Shown here piece by piece: positions 60,438-64,000 of a DNA stretch of 64,000 bases (positions are counted from its first letter, which is position 1; each line of letters opens with the position of its first letter). A model generated the notes under the pieces. It was not told the origin of the DNA. It searched no databases and saw only the letters and a list, made by a program, of their open reading frames with translations. Source of the stretch: Campylobacter insulaenigrae NCTC 12927. Its GTDB lineage: Bacteria > Campylobacterota > Campylobacteria > Campylobacterales > Campylobacteraceae. The position numbers and the translations under genes are program-made. The DNA is taken from positions 1 through 64,000 of the forward strand of contig NZ_CP007770.1 in NCBI RefSeq assembly GCF_000816185.1. The letters run 5' to 3'.

Positions 60438-60812
60438 GTGAGTAGAGCGTTAATTAAATTCATAAGATTGTCTCCAACTAAAGCAAGATTGATTGCTAGA
60501 GAAGTTCAAGGTATGAATGCTGAACTTGCATTAGCAAGCTTAAAGTTTATGCCAAATAAAGGTGCTAAATTTATAGCAAATGCTATTTCAAGTGCTGTTG
60601 CAAATGGTGGTTTTGAAGCAAATGAAGTTATTGTTTCAAGTTGTCGTGTTGATGCTGGTGCAGTATTAAAAAGATTTAGACCAAGAGCAAGAGGAAGCGC
60701 TAGTCGTATTAGAAAGCCAACTTCACATATTTTAGTAGAAGTTAGCAAAGTAGAATTAAGTGCTGAAAAAACTACAAAAGCTAAAAAAGCATCAGTGAAA
60801 AAGGAAAGCTAA
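60438..60812 (+). CDS. rplV: 50S ribosomal protein L22
   Basis: 124-residue exit-tunnel protein beginning with GTG after AAGGAGAAATT. The L22 signature includes [17 protein letters not shown] and the tunnel hairpin [22 protein letters not shown] short Lys-rich C-terminal extension ([14 protein letters not shown]) goes beyond the E. coli length of 110. Confidence 0.96.
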   Translation: MSRALIKFIRLSPTKARLIAREVQGMNAELALASLKFMPNKGAKFIANAISSAVANGGFEANEVIVSSCRVDAGAVLKRFRPRARGSASRIRKPTSHILVEVSKVELSAEKTTKAKKASVKKES

Positions 60813-60813
60813 T

Positions 60814-61515
60814 ATGGGACAAAAAGTAAATCCGATTGGTTTGAGATTAGGAATTAACAGAAATTGGGAATCAAGATGGTTTCCTACTAAGGCTAATGTA
60901 GCAGAAAATATTGGTGAAGATTATAAAATTAGAACTTTTTTAAAAAGAAAATTATATTATGCTGGAATTAGTCAAATTCTTGTAGAAAGAACAGCAAAAA
61001 AATTAAGAGTAACTGTTGTGGCTGCAAGACCGGGAATTATTATTGGTAAAAAAGGTAGTGATGTTGATGTTTTAAGAAAAGATCTTCAAAACTTAATTGG
61101 TAAAGAAGTAAACATCAATATTAAAGAAGAAAGAAAAGCAGGTGCTTCAGCACAACTTGCTGCTGAGAGTGTTGCTACTCAGCTTGAAAAAAGAATTGCT
61201 TTTAGAAGAGCTATGAAAAAAGTAATTCAAGGAGCACAAAAAGCAGGTGCTAAAGGTATCAAAGTATCAGTTTCAGGTCGTTTAGGTGGAGCTGAAATGG
61301 CAAGAACAGAATGGTATCTAGAAGGTCGTGTACCACTTCATACTTTAAGAGCAAAAATCGATTATGGTTTTGCTGAAGCTCATACAACTTATGGAAATAT
61401 AGGTATTAAAGTGTGGATATTTAAAGGTGAAGTTTTACAAAAGGGTGTTCAACCTGAAAAAACCGATGAAAATGCTCCAGCTAAAAAACCAAGAAGAGCA
61501 AGAAGAGGTAAATAA
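60814..61515 (+). CDS. rpsC: 30S ribosomal protein S3
   Basis: 233-residue protein at the mRNA entry site. It has the N-terminal [16 protein letters not shown], the KH domain [16 protein letters not shown], and [25 protein letters not shown]-type core, here read in shorter stretches. One base after rplV. C-terminal basic tail [11 protein letters not shown]-like. Confidence 0.97.
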   Translation: MGQKVNPIGLRLGINRNWESRWFPTKANVAENIGEDYKIRTFLKRKLYYAGISQILVERTAKKLRVTVVAARPGIIIGKKGSDVDVLRKDLQNLIGKEVNINIKEERKAGASAQLAAESVATQLEKRIAFRRAMKKVIQGAQKAGAKGIKVSVSGRLGGAEMARTEWYLEGRVPLHTLRAKIDYGFAEAHTTYGNIGIKVWIFKGEVLQKGVQPEKTDENAPAKKPRRARRGK

Positions 61516-61517
61516 TC

Positions 61518-61943
61518 ATGTTAATGCCAAAAAGAACAAAATATCGTAAAATGATGAAAGGGCGTAATAGAGGTTATGCCAATAGAGGAACTGAATTTAC
61601 TTTTGGTGATTATGCTTTAAAAGCAACAGAAGCAGGTCGTATAAATTCACGTCAGATTGAAGCAGCTCGTATTGCTTTAACTCGTTTTGTAAAAAGACAA
61701 GGTAAAACTTGGATTAGAGTTTTTCCAGACAAACCTTTAACCAAAAAGCCTTTAGAAACTCGTATGGGTAAAGGTAAAGGTGCAGTGGAAGAATGGGTAA
61801 TGAATATTAAGCCAGGTCGTATTATTTATGAAATGGCGGGTGTGAATGAAGAAATGGCAAGACAAGCTTTAACTTTAGCTATGCATAAATTGCCATTTAA
61901 AACTAAGTTTGTTACAAGAGAGAGCCAAAATGAAATATACTGA
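61518..61943 (+). CDS. rplP: 50S ribosomal protein L16
   Basis: 141-residue protein near the A-site tRNA, starting [19 protein letters not shown], with [12 protein letters not shown] and KLPFKTKFV. Two bases after rpsC. The 3' end overlaps rpmC by 14 bases, so L29 is translationally coupled to L16. Confidence 0.96.
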   Translation: MLMPKRTKYRKMMKGRNRGYANRGTEFTFGDYALKATEAGRINSRQIEAARIALTRFVKRQGKTWIRVFPDKPLTKKPLETRMGKGKGAVEEWVMNIKPGRIIYEMAGVNEEMARQALTLAMHKLPFKTKFVTRESQNEIY

Positions 61944-62115
61944 TATTAAAGATAAGACAGCAGCCGAGCTTGCAACAATGCTAAAAGAAAAAAAGGTGCT
62001 TTTGTTTACTTTAAGACAAAAGCTAAAAACGATGCAGCTAACTAATCCTAAAGAAATTAGCGAAGTTAAAAAAGACATTGCTAGAATCAATACTGCAATT
62101 AGTGCTTTACAATAA
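61930..62115 (+). CDS. rpmC: 50S ribosomal protein L29
   Basis: 61-residue helical hairpin protein at the exit site. Starts [14 protein letters not shown] at ATG 61930, inside the end of rplP and preceded by GAGAGAG; a longer upstream reading adds non-family residues. [26 protein letters not shown] is the L29 core. Confidence 0.93.
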   Translation: MKYTDIKDKTAAELATMLKEKKVLLFTLRQKLKTMQLTNPKEISEVKKDIARINTAISALQ

Positions 62116-62124
62116 GGATAGAAA

Positions 62125-62376
62125 ATGGCATTTAAAAGAGAAATTCAAGGCGTTGTTGTTCAAATTGCTGGAGATAAAACAGCTACAATTTTGGTTGAGA
62201 GAAAAGTTGTTCACCCAAAATATAGAAAAATTGTAAAACGCTTTAAAAAATATTTAATTCATGATGAAAGAAATGAACTTAAAGTGGGAAATACGATTAT
62301 AGCAATCGAATGTAGACCACTTTCTAAGAGAAAATCGTTTCGTTTGAAAACTATAGTATCAGCAGGAGTTGAGTAA
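62125..62376 (+). CDS. rpsQ: 30S ribosomal protein S17
   Basis: 83-residue OB-fold protein: [43 protein letters not shown] and the [16 protein letters not shown] signature. AAGGATAGAAA upstream. Overlaps rplN by one base. Confidence 0.96.
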   Translation: MAFKREIQGVVVQIAGDKTATILVERKVVHPKYRKIVKRFKKYLIHDERNELKVGNTIIAIECRPLSKRKSFRLKTIVSAGVE

Positions 62377-62744
62377 TGATTCAAAGTTTTACTAGGCTTG
62401 CAGTTGCTGATAATAGCGGTGCAAAAGAATTAATGTGTATCAAGGTTTTAGGTGGTAGCAAAAGAAGATATGCTACGGTCGGTGATGTGATTGTTGCATC
62501 TGTAAAAAAAGCTTTACCAAATGGTAAGGTTAAAAAAGGTCAAGTGGTAAAAGCTGTTATTGTTAGAACTAAAAAAGAAATTCATAGAGATAATGGTTCT
62601 TTAATTCGTTTTGATGAGAATGCAGCTGTAATTCTTGATGCTAAAAGAGAGCCAGTCGGAACTCGTATTTTTGGACCAGTAGGTCGTGAAGTAAGATATG
62701 GTGGCTTTATGAAAATTGTTTCACTAGCACCGGAGGTGTTGTAA
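62376..62744 (+). CDS. rplN: 50S ribosomal protein L14
   Basis: 122-residue interface protein, [27 protein letters not shown], with the signature [13 protein letters not shown] and the end [17 protein letters not shown] overlaps the rpsQ stop, and its stop overlaps the rplX ATG (TAATG). Confidence 0.97.
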   Translation: MIQSFTRLAVADNSGAKELMCIKVLGGSKRRYATVGDVIVASVKKALPNGKVKKGQVVKAVIVRTKKEIHRDNGSLIRFDENAAVILDAKREPVGTRIFGPVGREVRYGGFMKIVSLAPEVL

Positions 62745-62971
62745 TGAAATTGAAAATTAAAAAGAATGATATGGTTAAAGTTATTGCCGGAGATGATAAA
62801 GGTAAGACAGGAAAAGTATTAGCAGTATTTCCTAAGACAAATAAAGTGGTTGTTGAAGGATGTAAAATAGTAAAAAAAGCTGTTAAACCAAGTGATAAAA
62901 ACCCAAATGGCGGTTTTGTAAATAAAGAAATGCCAATGGATATTTCAAATGTAGCAAAGGCAGGTGAGTAA
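62744..62971 (+). CDS. rplX: 50S ribosomal protein L24
   Basis: 75-residue assembly initiator, short form (E. coli 104 residues). Contains the KOW motif [21 protein letters not shown] and [16 protein letters not shown]. Starts on the rplN stop; one base before rplE. Confidence 0.95.
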   Translation: MKLKIKKNDMVKVIAGDDKGKTGKVLAVFPKTNKVVVEGCKIVKKAVKPSDKNPNGGFVNKEMPMDISNVAKAGE

Positions 62972-62972
62972 G

Positions 62973-63518
62973 ATGACGAGATTAAAAGAAAAATATAATC
63001 AAAGCATCAAGGCTGCTTTAGTAAAAGAATTTGATATAAAAAACCCTATGTTAATTCCTTTTGTTGAAAAAGTTGTTATAAGTGTGGGTGCTGGAGAATT
63101 GGCTAAAGATCAAAAAGTTTTACAAAATGTAGCAGATACTATTTCTTTGATTGCTGGACAAAAAGCAGTGATTACAAAAGCTAAGAAATCAGTTGCAGGT
63201 TTTAAGGTAAGAGAAGGCTTTCCAGTAGGTGTAATGGTTACTTTGAGAAAAGATAACATGTATGCTTTTTTAGATAAATTAATTACTATTGCACTTCCTC
63301 GTGTTAAAGATTTTAGAGGTCTTCCAAGAGATGGTTTTGATGGAAGAGGAAATTATAATTTCGGTTTAGACGAGCAGTTAATGTTCCCAGAGGTAGAATA
63401 TGATAAAATTTTAAGAACCCATGGTATGAATATTTCTATCGTTACAACAGCAAATTCAGACAAAGAGGCACAAAAATTATTAGAATTATTTGGCGTGCCA
63501 TTTGCAAAAGGAAAGTAA
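62973..63518 (+). CDS. rplE: 50S ribosomal protein L5
   Basis: 181-residue 5S rRNA-binding protein. ATG 62973 (MTRLKEKYN) is chosen over a GTG three codons upstream because AGGTGAGTAAG precedes it and the length fits. Signatures are [32 protein letters not shown] and [11 protein letters not shown]. Confidence 0.96.
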   Translation: MTRLKEKYNQSIKAALVKEFDIKNPMLIPFVEKVVISVGAGELAKDQKVLQNVADTISLIAGQKAVITKAKKSVAGFKVREGFPVGVMVTLRKDNMYAFLDKLITIALPRVKDFRGLPRDGFDGRGNYNFGLDEQLMFPEVEYDKILRTHGMNISIVTTANSDKEAQKLLELFGVPFAKGK

Positions 63519-63519
63519 G

Positions 63520-63705
63520 ATGGCTAAAAAATCAATGATTGCAAAAGCTGCCCGTAAACCTAAATTTAGTGTTAGAGGGTATACTAGATGCCAAATTTGT
63601 GGAAGACCACATTCAGTTTATAGAGATTTTGGAATTTGTAGAGTTTGTTTAAGAAAAATGGCAAATGAAGGCTTAATTCCTGGTCTCAAAAAAGCAAGTT
63701 GGTAA
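63520..63705 (+). CDS. rpsN: 30S ribosomal protein S14, zinc type
   Basis: 61-residue short (type Z) S14 with the zinc-ribbon cysteines CQIC and CRVC and the end [11 protein letters not shown]. The long zinc-free S14 of E. coli is about 100 residues. One base after rplE, with AAAGGAAAGTAAG upstream. Confidence 0.96.
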   Translation: MAKKSMIAKAARKPKFSVRGYTRCQICGRPHSVYRDFGICRVCLRKMANEGLIPGLKKASW

Positions 63706-63717
63706 GAGGAAAGAACC

Positions 63718-64000
63718 ATGATAAATGATTTAATTTCAGATTCGTTAACAAGAATTAGAAATGCAGGTATGAGAAGATTAGAAACTACTCGGCTTTTACA
63801 TTCTAAAGTTATCGAAGCTTTGCTTGGAATTTTTCAAGCTAAGGGTTATATTGAAAGTTTTAATGTAATAGAAGAAGATAAAAAGAAATTCATCAACGTA
63901 GTTTTAAAATATGATGAAAAAGGTAGAAGTGTGATCAATGAAGTTAAACGTATTTCTAAACCAGGTCGTCGTGTTTATAAAGGCAAAGATGAAATCAAAA
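63718..64000 (+). CDS. rpsH: 30S ribosomal protein S8 (cut by window end)
   Basis: Starts at ATG 63718 after AGAGGAAAGAACC and runs open to the last base, 94 codons seen of about 130. The opening [30 protein letters not shown] and [18 protein letters not shown] are S8 signatures. Continuation of the spc part of the operon is expected beyond the window. Confidence 0.95.
   Translation, partial: MINDLISDSLTRIRNAGMRRLETTRLLHSKVIEALLGIFQAKGYIESFNVIEEDKKKFINVVLKYDEKGRSVINEVKRISKPGRRVYKGKDEIK

Overview
The window is about 70% A+T and reads as the replication-origin end of a Campylobacter chromosome. It opens with dnaA, dnaN and gyrB. It also carries campylobacter-typical neighbourhoods: sorAB, rsmA-rnj-rluB, rlmN with a tiny downstream ORF, purB-nrdA, thrS-infC, eptC-dgkA-pyrC, purM/coaE-dapF, and the S10 ribosomal operon. 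Gene order compared from memory with C. jejuni (Cj0001-0005, Cj0022-0024, Cj0204-0208, Cj0255-0259, Cj1529-1533, Cj1709-1714) is conserved in blocks but shuffled, which suits another member of the genus such as the C. lari group. The species call is inference.

Layout: 1-4.9 kb holds the replication genes, with an oriC-like dnaA-dnaN spacer. 4.9-9.2 kb is an accessory island: a DPPY adenine methyltransferase, a broken ORF, a candidate restriction nuclease, an adenine-deaminase-type enzyme, a HARE-HTH/PD-(D/E)XK protein and queF. 9.3-11.9 kb holds sulfite oxidase sorAB, a PhnA-like protein and thyX. 11.9-21.9 kb holds pyrG, recJ, prfA, rpsT and a translation/RNA-processing cluster. 21.9-22.9 kb is a frameshifted GT9 glycosyltransferase. 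22.9-32.9 kb is housekeeping (pseudouridine synthase, purB, nrdA, OPT transporter, uppP, thrS, infC). 32.9-34.7 kb is an EcoRI-like restriction-modification pair inserted between infC and rpmI-rplT. 35.5-41.3 kb holds a periplasmic ATP-dependent ligase and a zinc-uptake operon divergent from a Fur/Zur-type regulator. 41.3-46.7 kb is a second accessory block: a DUF6602-like pseudogene, the two ends of a destroyed type ISP restriction gene and, between those ends, an intact bifunctional C5/N6 methyltransferase plus HNH nuclease. 46.7-57.3 kb is housekeeping with tRNA-Glu and tRNA-Ala. 57.5-64.0 kb is the S10-spc ribosomal operon, cut inside rpsH.

The strongest story is DNA modification. Within 47 kb of the origin there are three apparently separate restriction-modification loci, one restriction-associated wHTH-nuclease, and remnants of two more such genes. 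One R-M cassette has replaced the core of an older R-M gene. Several accessory genes carry single stop codons or one-base frameshifts at A/T runs; these may be real decay, phase switching or assembly error, and reads would be needed to tell. No CRISPR array, rRNA, insertion sequence or long poly-G contingency tract was seen.
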